A stretch of 11,478 bases of DNA from Lachnospiraceae bacterium (GTDB lineage Bacteria; Bacillota; Clostridia; Lachnospirales; Lachnospiraceae). Below the pieces are notes generated by a model. That model was not told the DNA's origin. It saw only the letters and a list, made by a program, of their open reading frames with translations, and ran no database searches. The position numbers were made by a program, and so were the translations under genes. The stretch lies in NCBI GenBank assembly GCA_003447895.1, contig DLYC01000208.1, positions 1-11,478 of the forward strand. The letters run 5' to 3'. Positions 4,633-11,478 of the stretch are shown here, one piece after another; the first letter of the stretch is position 1, and each line of letters begins with the position of its first letter.

Positions 4633-6435
4633 ATGAGAAGAATACGGACAGCGCTTTCAGGACTCATCCTGTGCATCATGATCGCGGCCACAGGCTGCGC
4701 AGGTCAAAATACAGAGCCGGGAAATCCGGCGCAGGAAACAGAGGCGGCTGTCTTTTGCATGGCCCGCGTGACGCTGGAAGGCGGGAGCGGCAAGGCCTCG
4801 GTGGATTCGCCGTGCCCGGTGTATGAGCGGGGCGGAGAGCTCTTTGCGCGGATCACCTGGAGCAGCTCCCATTATGATTTCATGCTCGTGGACGGCGAGA
4901 AACTCCTGCCTGTCAATACAGAGGGAAATTCGCAGTTTGAGATTCCGCTGCCGGACGGGGGAGGCCTGTCCGCTGACGATGCGCCCGGAAATTCGGGGGT
5001 GGAGACAGAATCCCCGGACGGCGGGACCGGGCTTCCCGAGGACTGCGCGATCGATGTGCAGGCGGACACGACGGCAATGAGCGAGGCCCATCTGATCGAT
5101 TACAGGCTGACCTTCCGCTTTTATGAGGAGGGAGCAGCGGCGGACGGCGGGGCCGGACAAAGCCGTGAAGAGACAGAGGCGGGCGAATCCGTCGGACAAA
5201 GCAGTGAGGAAACCACCGCTGGCGGCGGGGCCGGCCCGGCAGACGATGAAACGGCGCCGGAACTTCCGGGCCTTTCACTCATCGGGAAAGACCGAAACGA
5301 ATACGCGGAGTGCTTCACGATTTACCGCTATGAGGGGGACTACGCGGTTCTTTCGGTAGATGACGGGCGCCGCTATCTGATCGTACCTGAGGGGAAAGAA
5401 GTGCCGGCATCAACAGGCCCGGAAGGAAACGGCGAAGGCAGTGAGAAGGGGCTGATTCTTCTGAGAAAGCCGCTGGACCGGATTTACCTTCCGGCGTCGG
5501 CGGTCATGTGCCAGCTGGACGCGATCGGCGCCGTAAAGAATGTGATCCTGTCAGGGCTCCCGCGGGACAGCTGGTATATCGAGGCCGCGCGCGATGCGAT
5601 GGACAGCGGCGCGATGCAATACGGGGGCAAATACAGTGAGCCCGATTATGAGAGGATCCTGTCGATGGGGACCAATCTTGCCATTGAATCCACCATGATC
5701 CTCCATACGCCCAAAGTGCAGGAGAAACTGGAAAAGCTGGGCGTTCCGGTCCTGATCGACAGGTCCAGCTATGAGAGCGAGCCCCTCGGAAGAGCGGAGT
5801 GGGTGAAGGTCTACGGCCTTCTCACAGGCCGTGAAGAGGATGCGGAGAAGGCCTTTGAGGAGCAGAAAGGCTTTGTGGAGGAGGTCCTGAAAAACGCGCG
5901 GAGCACGGAAGCCGAAAGGCCGGAAGGCAGTACCGGCGGATGGAGCAATCCCGAGGCCGGCGGAAGTTCTGGCGAAGGGAGCCATCCCGCAGCCGGCGGA
6001 AATGCGGACACAAACGATGGAAAGACTGTCTCCATCTTTTCCGTAAATTCAAACCGACAGGTCGTGACGAGAACGCCGGGGGACTATTTTGCCAAAATGC
6101 TGAAGACGGCGGGCGGACAACTGTGCACGCCGGCGACGGACCAAAGCCGGGCTACGCAGACAGTCAGCATGGAGTCCTTCTATGCGGCGGCCGCTGAGGC
6201 GGACATTCTGATCTATAATGCCTCGATCGAGGATGCGCCGGAGAGCCTTGAAGAGATGTGCGGGAAGGACAATATTTTGACAGAGTTTCGTGCGGTCAGG
6301 GAGGGCCGCGTCTGGTGCATGCGAAGTTCTCTGTACCAGAACGCGAGCCGGACCGGGGCGATCATCCGGGACCTTCATGCGATCGTTGCGGGGTCGGCGG
6401 AGGAAGAGACCGAGTTTTTCTATAGGCTGAAGTGA
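4633..6435 (+). CDS. Lipoprotein substrate-binding protein of a BtuF/FhuD-type ABC importer, with extra N-terminal domain
   Basis: This protein has 600 residues. A short signal peptide ends in the lipobox AATGC (Cys22), so it is a membrane-anchored lipoprotein. Residues about 39-167 form a beta-rich domain (RVTLEGGSGKASVDSPCPV, WSSSHYDFMLVDGEKLLPVN, ADTTAMSEAHLIDYRLTF) of a kind I associate with clostridial iron/tetrapyrrole-type lipoproteins; it is interrupted by a Gly/Asp-rich insert (107-137). A Gly/Glu/Ser linker (168-210) precedes residues about 280-600, which resemble class III periplasmic binding proteins: DRIYLPASAVMCQLDAIGA, then LAIESTMILHTPKVQEKLEKLGVPVLID, then a long helix, the insert 422-463, and a second lobe from KTVSIFSVN. 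It should deliver a ligand to a FecCD-type permease such as the one at 10949. Cobalamin, cobinamide, heme or a siderophore are all possible; the riboswitch favours a corrinoid. GGAG at 4623-4626 supports the ATG. Confidence 0.8.
   Translation: MRRIRTALSGLILCIMIAATGCAGQNTEPGNPAQETEAAVFCMARVTLEGGSGKASVDSPCPVYERGGELFARITWSSSHYDFMLVDGEKLLPVNTEGNSQFEIPLPDGGGLSADDAPGNSGVETESPDGGTGLPEDCAIDVQADTTAMSEAHLIDYRLTFRFYEEGAAADGGAGQSREETEAGESVGQSSEETTAGGGAGPADDETAPELPGLSLIGKDRNEYAECFTIYRYEGDYAVLSVDDGRRYLIVPEGKEVPASTGPEGNGEGSEKGLILLRKPLDRIYLPASAVMCQLDAIGAVKNVILSGLPRDSWYIEAARDAMDSGAMQYGGKYSEPDYERILSMGTNLAIESTMILHTPKVQEKLEKLGVPVLIDRSSYESEPLGRAEWVKVYGLLTGREEDAEKAFEEQKGFVEEVLKNARSTEAERPEGSTGGWSNPEAGGSSGEGSHPAAGGNADTNDGKTVSIFSVNSNRQVVTRTPGDYFAKMLKTAGGQLCTPATDQSRATQTVSMESFYAAAAEADILIYNASIEDAPESLEEMCGKDNILTEFRAVREGRVWCMRSSLYQNASRTGAIIRDLHAIVAGSAEEETEFFYRLK
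5146..5234 (+). repeat. In-frame 39-bp-period repeat in the binding-protein linker
   Basis: GGACAAAGC starts at 5155 and again at 5194, and GGCGGGGCCGG starts at 5146 and again at 5224, all in a 39-bp register (13 codons). The encoded low-complexity linker reads GQSREETEAGESV then GQSSEETTAGGGA. Confidence 0.7.
5942..6001 (+). repeat. In-frame 36-bp-period repeat in the binding-protein second linker
   Basis: A GGAGC(A/C)ATCCCG...GCCGGCGGAA unit occurs at 5942-5965 and again from 5978, 36 bp (12 codons) apart. It encodes WSNPEAGGSSGEG and SHPAAGGNADT within a Gly/Ser-rich insert between the two lobes of the binding protein. Confidence 0.65.
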
Positions 6436-6437
6436 GG

Positions 6438-6450
6438 GAAGGGGGCCTTC
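6438..6450 (+). promoter_or_regulatory. Small hairpin covering the cbiP ribosome-binding site
   Basis: GAAGG (6438-6442) pairs perfectly with CCTTC (6446-6450) over the loop GGG, 1 nt before the TTG start of cbiP at 6452. The Shine-Dalgarno-like AAGGGGG (6439-6445) lies within it. The upstream stop codon is only 2 nt before the hairpin, so ribosomes finishing the upstream gene would open it: a likely translational coupling device. Confidence 0.45.
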
Positions 6451-6451
6451 G

Positions 6452-8128
6452 TTGGCGGGAAATCTGATGATCCAGGGCACCATGTCCGGTGCCGGAAAAA
6501 GCATATTGACGGCGGGAATCCTGCGCGTTCTGCGGCAGGACGGGTACCGCGCGGCGCCCTTTAAGTCGCAGAACATGGCGCTCAATTCCTTTGTGACAGC
6601 GGACGGCCTGGAGATGGGGCGCGCCCAGGTGGTGCAGGCGGCCGCGGCGGGCCTTCCGCCTTCGGCAGACATGAATCCGATCCTGCTTAAGCCCATGGGA
6701 GACACCACTTCGCAGGTCATTGTGAACGGAAAACCCATTGGGAAAATGCGGGCAGCCGACTACTATCGTGTCAAAAAATCGCTCGTCCCAGACATTCTTG
6801 CCGCCTACAACAGGCTCCGGGAGAAGGCGGATGTGATCGTGATCGAGGGGGCGGGAAGCCCGGTGGAGATCAATCTTCGCGAGGGAGATTTTGTCAATAT
6901 GGGGCTTGCGGAGATGGTGGACGCGCCGGTGCTCCTTGTGGGAAACATCGATCCCGGAGGCGTCTTCGCGCAGCTTTTGGGAACCGTGCAGCTGATGCGG
7001 CCCGAGGAGCGGGCGCGCGTGAAGGGCCTTATCATCAACAAGTTCCGCGGAGATGTGGGACTTCTGGAGCCCGGGCTCTCTATGTTCCGCGAGTACTGCG
7101 ACATTCCGTTCGCCGGGGTCGTGCCGTGGGTGAAGCTGAGCCTGGACGAGGAGGACAGTATGTCCGAGAGGTTGTCCGGGAAGGGGAATGCGGCGCCCGT
7201 GGGATCCGCGTCGGCGCGCAGCGCTGCCGCCGGCATCTCAGACCCCGAAGGGACGGTGGACATTGCGGTGATCCGCCTTCCGTATCTTAGCAATTACACG
7301 GACTTTGCCCCGCTGGAAGCTTCTGCCGGCGTGTCCGTCCGCTATGTCCCGGAGGTCTCTTCCCTGGGGAATCCGGATCTGATCATCCTGCCGGGCACCA
7401 AAAACACGCTCGGCGACCTGCGCTGGCTGCGGGAATCCGGGCTGGCGGACAGGATCGATGCGCTGGTCGGCAGTCCGGGACAGTCCGACAGAAGCGACGG
7501 GCCGGCCGGCAGTCCTTCGCATAGCGCGCTGCTTATGGGAATCTGCGGCGGCTATCAGATGCTGGGAAGAAGAATCCGGGATCCCTTGGGGAGCGAGGCA
7601 GGAGGTTCTGCGGAAGGTCTTGGGTATCTGCCGGTGGAGACGGTCTTTGGCTCCGAAAAGTATACGCGGCAGAGAGGCGGAAAGACCCTGAGACTTCCGG
7701 GAATCTGGGCGCCCCTGTCCCTTCTGCCGGTCTCCGGCTACGAGATCCATATGGGAGAGACGGAGTATCTCGGGGGAGAAACGGAAGAAGCCGGCGCCTT
7801 CTCGGAGTTGGGCGGCACACGCACTACGGACGGCGCCGTCCGCGGAAATGTACTGGGCACGTATCTGCACGGACTCTTTGATGAGCCGGTCCTCAGGGGA
7901 GCGCTTCTTAAGATGCTGCGGGACAGAAAGCGCGCAGGAGCGCCTGAAGCCGGCGCGGCAGAGGATTTTGGACCGGGCGAGGGGCATGAAAGCGCCTTAA
8001 AGTGGCAGGACGGGGAACTGGAAAGCGCCCTGAAAAGGCAGGACAGAGAACTGGACCGGCTTGCGGAAGTGCTCCGAAGGAGCCTGGACTGGGAGCTCAT
8101 CTACAGGGCGATCAGGGAGAAGAGATAA
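6452..8128 (+). CDS. cbiP: Cobyric acid synthase (glutamine-hydrolysing)
   Basis: This 558-residue cytosolic enzyme (CbiP/CobQ family) uses ATP and glutamine to amidate side chains b, d, e and g of adenosylcobyrinate a,c-diamide, giving cobyric acid. The N-terminal dethiobiotin-synthetase-like domain shows LMIQGTMSGAGKS (5-17), FKSQNMALNS (37-46), IEGAGSPVEINL (131-142) and NIDPGGVFAQ (165-174). The glutaminase domain has the nucleophile Cys365 in LMGICGGYQMLG and His473 in GTYLHGLFD. The start is TTG: only this start gives the family's usual N-terminus (M-A-x-x-L-M-I-Q-G-T), and AAGGGGG lies 6 nt upstream. The protein is longer than the usual about 500 residues because of hydrophilic inserts near 237-265, 339-357 and 493-535, the last holding a tandem repeat. 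It begins 16 nt after the binding-protein gene and is followed by cbiC. Confidence 0.96.
   Translation: MAGNLMIQGTMSGAGKSILTAGILRVLRQDGYRAAPFKSQNMALNSFVTADGLEMGRAQVVQAAAAGLPPSADMNPILLKPMGDTTSQVIVNGKPIGKMRAADYYRVKKSLVPDILAAYNRLREKADVIVIEGAGSPVEINLREGDFVNMGLAEMVDAPVLLVGNIDPGGVFAQLLGTVQLMRPEERARVKGLIINKFRGDVGLLEPGLSMFREYCDIPFAGVVPWVKLSLDEEDSMSERLSGKGNAAPVGSASARSAAAGISDPEGTVDIAVIRLPYLSNYTDFAPLEASAGVSVRYVPEVSSLGNPDLIILPGTKNTLGDLRWLRESGLADRIDALVGSPGQSDRSDGPAGSPSHSALLMGICGGYQMLGRRIRDPLGSEAGGSAEGLGYLPVETVFGSEKYTRQRGGKTLRLPGIWAPLSLLPVSGYEIHMGETEYLGGETEEAGAFSELGGTRTTDGAVRGNVLGTYLHGLFDEPVLRGALLKMLRDRKRAGAPEAGAAEDFGPGEGHESALKWQDGELESALKRQDRELDRLAEVLRRSLDWELIYRAIREKR
7988..8053 (+). repeat. In-frame 33-bp tandem duplication near the 3' end of cbiP
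   Basis: Units 7988-8020 and 8021-8053 match at 27 of 33 positions and encode ESALKWQDGEL and ESALKRQDREL back to back. They lie in the linker before the last helix of cobyric acid synthase (DRLAEVLRRSLDWELI), outside the catalytic core. Confidence 0.85.
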
Positions 8129-8154
8129 GGCAGAAACAGCAGAAGGGAGTACCG

Positions 8155-8781
8155 GTGAAGATCGATCACATCAAACCCTCCGACATAGAGAAAGAGAGCA
8201 TGCGCATCATCGAGAAAGAACTCAAGGAGAGGGGCAGAGAAATCCGGGGAGAGGAGGCCCCTGTCGTGATGCGGGTCATCCACACGACTGCGGATTTTGA
8301 CTATGCGGAGACGATGGCATTTTCAAGTGATGCGGTGAGAAAGGGCAGAGAGGCGCTTCGAAGGGGCGCCAGGATCGTGACGGATACCAATATGGCGCTT
8401 GCGGGTGTCAACAAAAGAGCGCTCTCCGGGTGGGGAGGCGAAGCCGTCTGCTTCATGGCGGACCCGGAGGTGGCTGAGGAGGCTTCCGCGCGCGGGATCA
8501 CCCGCGCGGCGGTGAGCATGGAAAGAGCGGCGGCCCTACCGGGGGAGACGATCTTCGCGATCGGGAACGCCCCGACGGCGCTTCTGGCGCTCAGGGAGCT
8601 GATGGACGAAAAAGGGTTCCGGCCGGCGCTGATCATCGGCGTTCCGGTGGGCTTTGTGAATGTGGTAAATGCCAAGGAGCGGATCATGGAGACCGAGGGT
8701 CCCTGGATTGTCAACAAGGGAAGAAAAGGCGGAAGCGGGGTGGCCGCAGCGATCTGCAACGCCCTGCTGTACGGAACGTGA
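8155..8781 (+). CDS. cbiC: Cobalt-precorrin-8 methylmutase
   Basis: This 208-residue protein, the normal length for CbiC, moves the methyl group from C11 to C12, converting cobalt-precorrin-8 to cobyrinic acid, in the cytosol. Family features run through the sequence: VIHTTADFDY (41-50) with the conserved catalytic His43, TDTNMALAGVNK (76-87), GNAPTALLAL (137-146), GVPVGFVNVVNAKE (162-175) and RKGGSGVAAAICNALL (190-205). The start is GTG at 8155: AAGGGAG at 8143-8149 lies 5 nt upstream, and the protein then begins VKIDHIKPSDIE as in relatives. The frame is open further upstream to 8002, but that would overlap cbiP without family support. The gene lies 26 nt after cbiP and 16 nt before cbiD. 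Confidence 0.96.
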   Translation: MKIDHIKPSDIEKESMRIIEKELKERGREIRGEEAPVVMRVIHTTADFDYAETMAFSSDAVRKGREALRRGARIVTDTNMALAGVNKRALSGWGGEAVCFMADPEVAEEASARGITRAAVSMERAAALPGETIFAIGNAPTALLALRELMDEKGFRPALIIGVPVGFVNVVNAKERIMETEGPWIVNKGRKGGSGVAAAICNALLYGT

Positions 8782-8797
8782 TTTCAGGGAGTAACCA

Positions 8798-10123
8798 TTG
8801 CAGAAGCTGCCGGTGAGAACAACTGAATATGTGGTCAAGGGCGGAAGGCGCCTTCGCTGCGGCTTCACGACGGGGAGCTGCGCGGCAGCGGCTGCGGCTG
8901 CCGCCGTGCAGATGCTGCTCACCGGGGAGAGAGTCACGGAAGCGGAGATCCGGACGCCGGGCGGGCCGGTCTTCCACGCGCAGATCCTGGAGCCGGAGAT
9001 GCGGTTTCACGAGGGCACCGGGCACACCAAAGGGCGGAACAGTGCCGGCGGGCCGGAACGCGGACAGGAAGGCAGGCCGCTTCCGATTTCCTGCCGCTGC
9101 GCGGTGCGAAAGGACGGGGGAGATGACCCGGATATCACGACAGGGACGCTGATCGAGGCGGAGGCCTTCCTAATGGAGGACGAAGCGGAGGCGAGCCCCG
9201 CAAAGAAAGCACAGGTCACCGAGTCCGAGGCGGGCCCCGCAAGGAAGGCCCCGGCCATCCTCATCGAGGGCGGGAGAGGCATCGGGCGCGTGACCAAGCC
9301 GGGGCTTGACCGGCCGGTGGGCGAGGCGGCGATCAACCGCGTCCCCCTGCAGATGATCGAGGAGAATGTCAGGAGAGTGCTCGCCGCACACGGGAAAGGC
9401 AGAGAGATCGCCGCCCTGCGCATCGTCATTTCCGCGCCGGAAGGGGAGAAGCTCGCTGAGAAGACCTTTAATCCGAGGCTTGGAATTGTCGGAGGGATCT
9501 CGATCCTGGGGACGACCGGAATCGTGGAGCCCATGAGCGACAGCGCTGTCGTGGAGACGATCCGCGCGCAGATGCGGGTGAGAAGGGCTGCGGGGGACCG
9601 CTATGTGGTGGCGGCGCCGGGAAACTACGGCCTCGATTTTTTGACCGGGAAGTATGGCGTGGACGGGGAGCAGGTGGTCCTCATCTCCAACTTTGTGAGA
9701 GAGGCGGCCCAAATGGCGGCAGAGGAAGGTTTTGAGGGAATCGTCCTGGCAGGCCACATCGGGAAACTTGTGAAAGTGGCCGGCGGCGCGGGAAATACCC
9801 ACTCTCAGTACGGAGACCGAAGGATGGAGATCCTGCAGGAGATCGCGTCCAAATACTGCAGACCCGGGGACACAGAACGGCTCGCGGGAGAGATCGCGGA
9901 GTGCGTGATGACGGACGCGGCGCTGGAAGTTCTGGACCGATATGGCGTCAGGGAGGAGACGGCGCAGGAGATGGCACGCCGGATCTGTGCGTATCTTGAA
10001 GAGTGGTCGGGCGGAAGACTCAGAGCGGAGACCATCATTTTTTCAAACAGAGACCGCGAACTGCAGAGGTCCGCGGGAGCGGAGGGAATCCTTCGCGAGA
10101 GGAACGAAAGGCGGGAAGAATGA
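8798..10123 (+). CDS. cbiD: Cobalt-precorrin-5B C1-methyltransferase
   Basis: CbiD uses S-adenosylmethionine to methylate C1 of the ring-contracted corrinoid in the anaerobic pathway. Diagnostic motifs are CGFTTGSCAAAAAAAA (21-36), EGGRGIGRVTKPGLD (157-171), SILGTTGIVEPMSDSA (235-250), APGNYGLDF (273-281) and GHIGKLVKVAGGAGNTHS (319-336). At 441 residues it is longer than the usual 360-380 because of two hydrophilic inserts, about 71-97 and 127-152, the second made of a repeat. TTG at 8798 is chosen because GGGAG (8787-8791) lies 6 nt upstream; an in-frame GTG at 8813 is the alternative but is poorly spaced. The stop overlaps the cbiF start (ATGA), so the two are probably translationally coupled. 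Confidence 0.95.
   Translation: MQKLPVRTTEYVVKGGRRLRCGFTTGSCAAAAAAAAVQMLLTGERVTEAEIRTPGGPVFHAQILEPEMRFHEGTGHTKGRNSAGGPERGQEGRPLPISCRCAVRKDGGDDPDITTGTLIEAEAFLMEDEAEASPAKKAQVTESEAGPARKAPAILIEGGRGIGRVTKPGLDRPVGEAAINRVPLQMIEENVRRVLAAHGKGREIAALRIVISAPEGEKLAEKTFNPRLGIVGGISILGTTGIVEPMSDSAVVETIRAQMRVRRAAGDRYVVAAPGNYGLDFLTGKYGVDGEQVVLISNFVREAAQMAAEEGFEGIVLAGHIGKLVKVAGGAGNTHSQYGDRRMEILQEIASKYCRPGDTERLAGEIAECVMTDAALEVLDRYGVREETAQEMARRICAYLEEWSGGRLRAETIIFSNRDRELQRSAGAEGILRERNERREE
9188..9252 (+). repeat. In-frame 39-bp-period repeat inside cbiD
   Basis: A GAGGCGRGCCCCGCAARGAA unit begins at 9188 and at 9227, exactly 39 bp (13 codons) apart, the second copy being partial. It encodes EASPAKKAQ and EAGPARKAP in a charged insert of CbiD (residues 127-152) that is absent from family members of usual length. 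Confidence 0.75.
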
Positions 10124-10992
10124 TCCATTTTGTCGGGGCGGGGCCCGGAGCGACAGACCTCATCACGGTGCGCGGATTAAAACTCCTTGAGAGAGCAGAT
10201 GTCATCATTTATGCGGGCTCCCTGGTTAATCCGAAGCTCCTTGACGCGGCGAAGCCGGCGTGCCGGATCTATAACAGCGCCCGCATGACGCTGGAGGATG
10301 TGATCGGGGTCATGGAGGATGCGGAGAAGCGCGGCCTTATGACGGTGCGCCTTCACACAGGCGACCCCTCTGTCTATGGCGCAGTGCGGGAACAGATGGA
10401 AGAGCTGGAGAAGCGCGGGATCGAATACGATGTGACGCCCGGCGTCAGCTCCTTCTGCGGCGCGGCGGCGTCGCTCGGAATGGAGTACACGCTGCCCGGA
10501 ATCTCCCAGAGCGTGATCCTGACCCGTATGGAGGGAAGGACAAAGGTGCCGGAGAAGGAAACGATCGAGTCGTTCGCGGCCCACGGGACGACGATGGTGC
10601 TCTTTCTTAGCAGCGGGATGACCGGCGAATTGGCCAAAAGACTCATGGAAGGCGGCTATTCCCCCAAGACACCCGCGGCAATCGTTTATAAGGCGACCTG
10701 GCCCGAAGAGCAGTGTCTGACCTGCACAGTGGAGACGCTGGAGAGCACGGCGGCAGAGAACGGAATTAACAGGACGGCCCTCATCATAGTCGGGGAAGCG
10801 GTGCGGTACAACCGGCTGTCCGGCCGGCGGAATGCGCGGGAGAACGGGAAGCCCATAAAGAGCGGAAACCCGGAAGAGGCGACACACGGCTTTGAGAAGT
10901 CGCGTCTCTATGACGCCGGTTTCACGACAGGATACAGGGAAGCAGGAAATGGAAAGAAGGAAACAGGAACAAGCCCACAGCGAAGGACATAG
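10120..10992 (+). CDS. cbiF: Cobalt-precorrin-4 C11-methyltransferase
   Basis: This 290-residue SAM-dependent tetrapyrrole methylase (CobM/CbiF type) methylates C11 of cobalt-precorrin-4. Motifs seen are HFVGAGPGATDLITVRG (3-19), YAGSLV (31-36), the SAM-binding LHTGDPSVYGA (78-88), TPGVSSFCGAAASLG (106-120) and SRLYDAGFTTGYREA near the C-terminus, typical of CbiF. The ATG at 10120 overlaps the cbiD stop by 4 nt; an upstream extension to 10003 in the same frame lies wholly inside cbiD and is rejected. The protein is about 30-40 residues longer than usual: a Gly/Lys/Glu-rich insert precedes SRLYD, and a hydrophilic tail follows it. The last 44 nt overlap the permease gene. Confidence 0.95.
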   Translation: MIHFVGAGPGATDLITVRGLKLLERADVIIYAGSLVNPKLLDAAKPACRIYNSARMTLEDVIGVMEDAEKRGLMTVRLHTGDPSVYGAVREQMEELEKRGIEYDVTPGVSSFCGAAASLGMEYTLPGISQSVILTRMEGRTKVPEKETIESFAAHGTTMVLFLSSGMTGELAKRLMEGGYSPKTPAAIVYKATWPEEQCLTCTVETLESTAAENGINRTALIIVGEAVRYNRLSGRRNARENGKPIKSGNPEEATHGFEKSRLYDAGFTTGYREAGNGKKETGTSPQRRT

Positions 10993-11478
10993 CGGAAGGA
11001 ACCTTCCCGGCGAGACTCACAGCGGAAGAAACTACGCCGCTGTGTTTGCGCTGCTCGCGGCGGCAATCCTTGTCGGCGCAGTTCTGAATACGGCGCTGGG
11101 GAGCGTGGCGATCCCGCCGGGAAGGATCCCGGAAATCCTTTTGGGAGGGGGAAGCGCGCAGGAGAGGAATATTTTGACGCAGATCCGGCTCCCGAGAATG
11201 TGCATGACGATCCTTCTGGGAGGCGCGCTGGCGGTTTCGGGCTATCTTCTGCAGACCTTCTTCGGAAATCCGATCGCCGGCCCCTATGTGCTGGGCATCT
11301 CGTCGGGCGCCAAGCTTTTCGTGTGCGCGGTCCTGCTCTTCGTCGCCGGAGGGGCGCAGCAGGCGTCGGGTGTGCGAATGGTTCTCGCGGCTTTTGCCGG
11401 AGCGCTTGTGACGACGGGCCTCATCGTTCTGCTCTCCCGCCGGGTGAGGCACATGGCGTCTCTCCTTGCGGCGGGCAT
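10949..11478 (+). CDS. FecCD/BtuC-type ABC transporter permease, 3' end missing
   Basis: From the ATG at 10949, 176 codons run to the window edge. After a hydrophilic 28-residue N-terminus with repeated HSGRN (15-19 and 25-29; DNA repeat 30 bp apart at 10988 and 11018), a membrane segment follows (about 29-50). Family motifs come next: QIRLPRMCMTILLGGALAVSG (78-98; IRLPR is the core), then GNPIAGPYVLGISSGA (106-121), then further hydrophobic segments. Permeases of this family dimerise and move cobalamin, heme or iron-siderophore complexes with a binding protein and an ATPase; the ATPase gene is expected just downstream. AGGGA at 10936-10940, 8 nt before the ATG, supports the start. The gene overlaps cbiF by 44 nt, so it is in the same operon, and the binding protein at 4633 is its likely partner. 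Confidence 0.9.
   Translation, partial: MERRKQEQAHSEGHSGRNLPGETHSGRNYAAVFALLAAAILVGAVLNTALGSVAIPPGRIPEILLGGGSAQERNILTQIRLPRMCMTILLGGALAVSGYLLQTFFGNPIAGPYVLGISSGAKLFVCAVLLFVAGGAQQASGVRMVLAAFAGALVTTGLIVLLSRRVRHMASLLAAG

Noticed and set aside
4575..4826. Small plus-strand frame beginning in the intergenic hairpin
   Set aside because: It starts inside the terminator stem and overlaps the binding-protein gene in another frame, with no ribosome site.
7988..8053. Possible CRISPR-like or mobile-element repeat
   Set aside because: The repeats here are adjacent, in frame and without spacers or inverted ends; they are simple coding duplications.
8002..8154. Longer start for cbiC
   Set aside because: The extension overlaps cbiP, adds 51 low-complexity residues and lacks family support; GTG at 8155 has a ribosome site and gives the family length.
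10003..10119. Longer start for cbiF
   Set aside because: It lies entirely within cbiD; the ATGA overlap at 10120 gives the normal CbiF N-terminus.

Overview
The window looks like the chromosome of a GC-rich anaerobic Gram-positive (Clostridia, probably Lachnospiraceae-like). This rests on strong AGGAGG-type ribosome sites, lipoproteins with lipobox cysteines in place of periplasmic proteins, frequent TTG/GTG starts, and the cobalt-early (anaerobic) branch of cobalamin synthesis. The genus cannot be fixed from the sequence. I see no insertion sequence, tRNA, rRNA or CRISPR array.

Left part (1-2265): the 5' two-thirds of a sodium:solute symporter (SSS/PutP-like) gene is read leftward off the window. 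It has a well-formed promoter with an A-tract upstream element and a dense cluster of repeated TTTRARGT boxes and palindromes that looks like a repressor-binding region. Diverging from it is a complete NAD-dependent D-2-hydroxyacid dehydrogenase gene, whose leader holds a two-copy 29-bp repeat.

Right part (2266-11478): a cobalamin riboswitch (about 2337-2515), followed by hairpin/terminator structures, precedes a rightward gene run: lipoprotein CbiK-type chelatase, lipoprotein substrate-binding protein of the BtuF/FhuD type, cbiP (cobyric acid synthase), cbiC, cbiD, cbiF and the start of a FecCD/BtuC-type ABC permease that runs off the right edge. Spacing from cbiP onward is very tight (16-26 nt gaps, then 4-nt and 44-nt overlaps), as in one operon. 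A strong terminator-like hairpin separates the cbiK-like gene from the rest.

How they work together: CbiF, CbiD, CbiC and CbiP catalyse C11 methylation, C1 methylation, methyl migration and four amidations on the way to cobyric acid. The substrate-binding protein and permease form part of an importer, presumably for a corrinoid, another tetrapyrrole or a metal complex. The riboswitch would shut the set down when cobalamin is plentiful. The most interesting point is that the only cobaltochelatase in view carries a lipoprotein signal peptide and extra N-terminal domains, so it should sit outside the membrane next to the importer. That is an odd place for a de novo B12 enzyme and may mean a surface tetrapyrrole/metal-handling function. 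A second oddity is that several proteins of the operon carry low-complexity inserts built from in-frame tandem DNA repeats with 33-39 bp periods.
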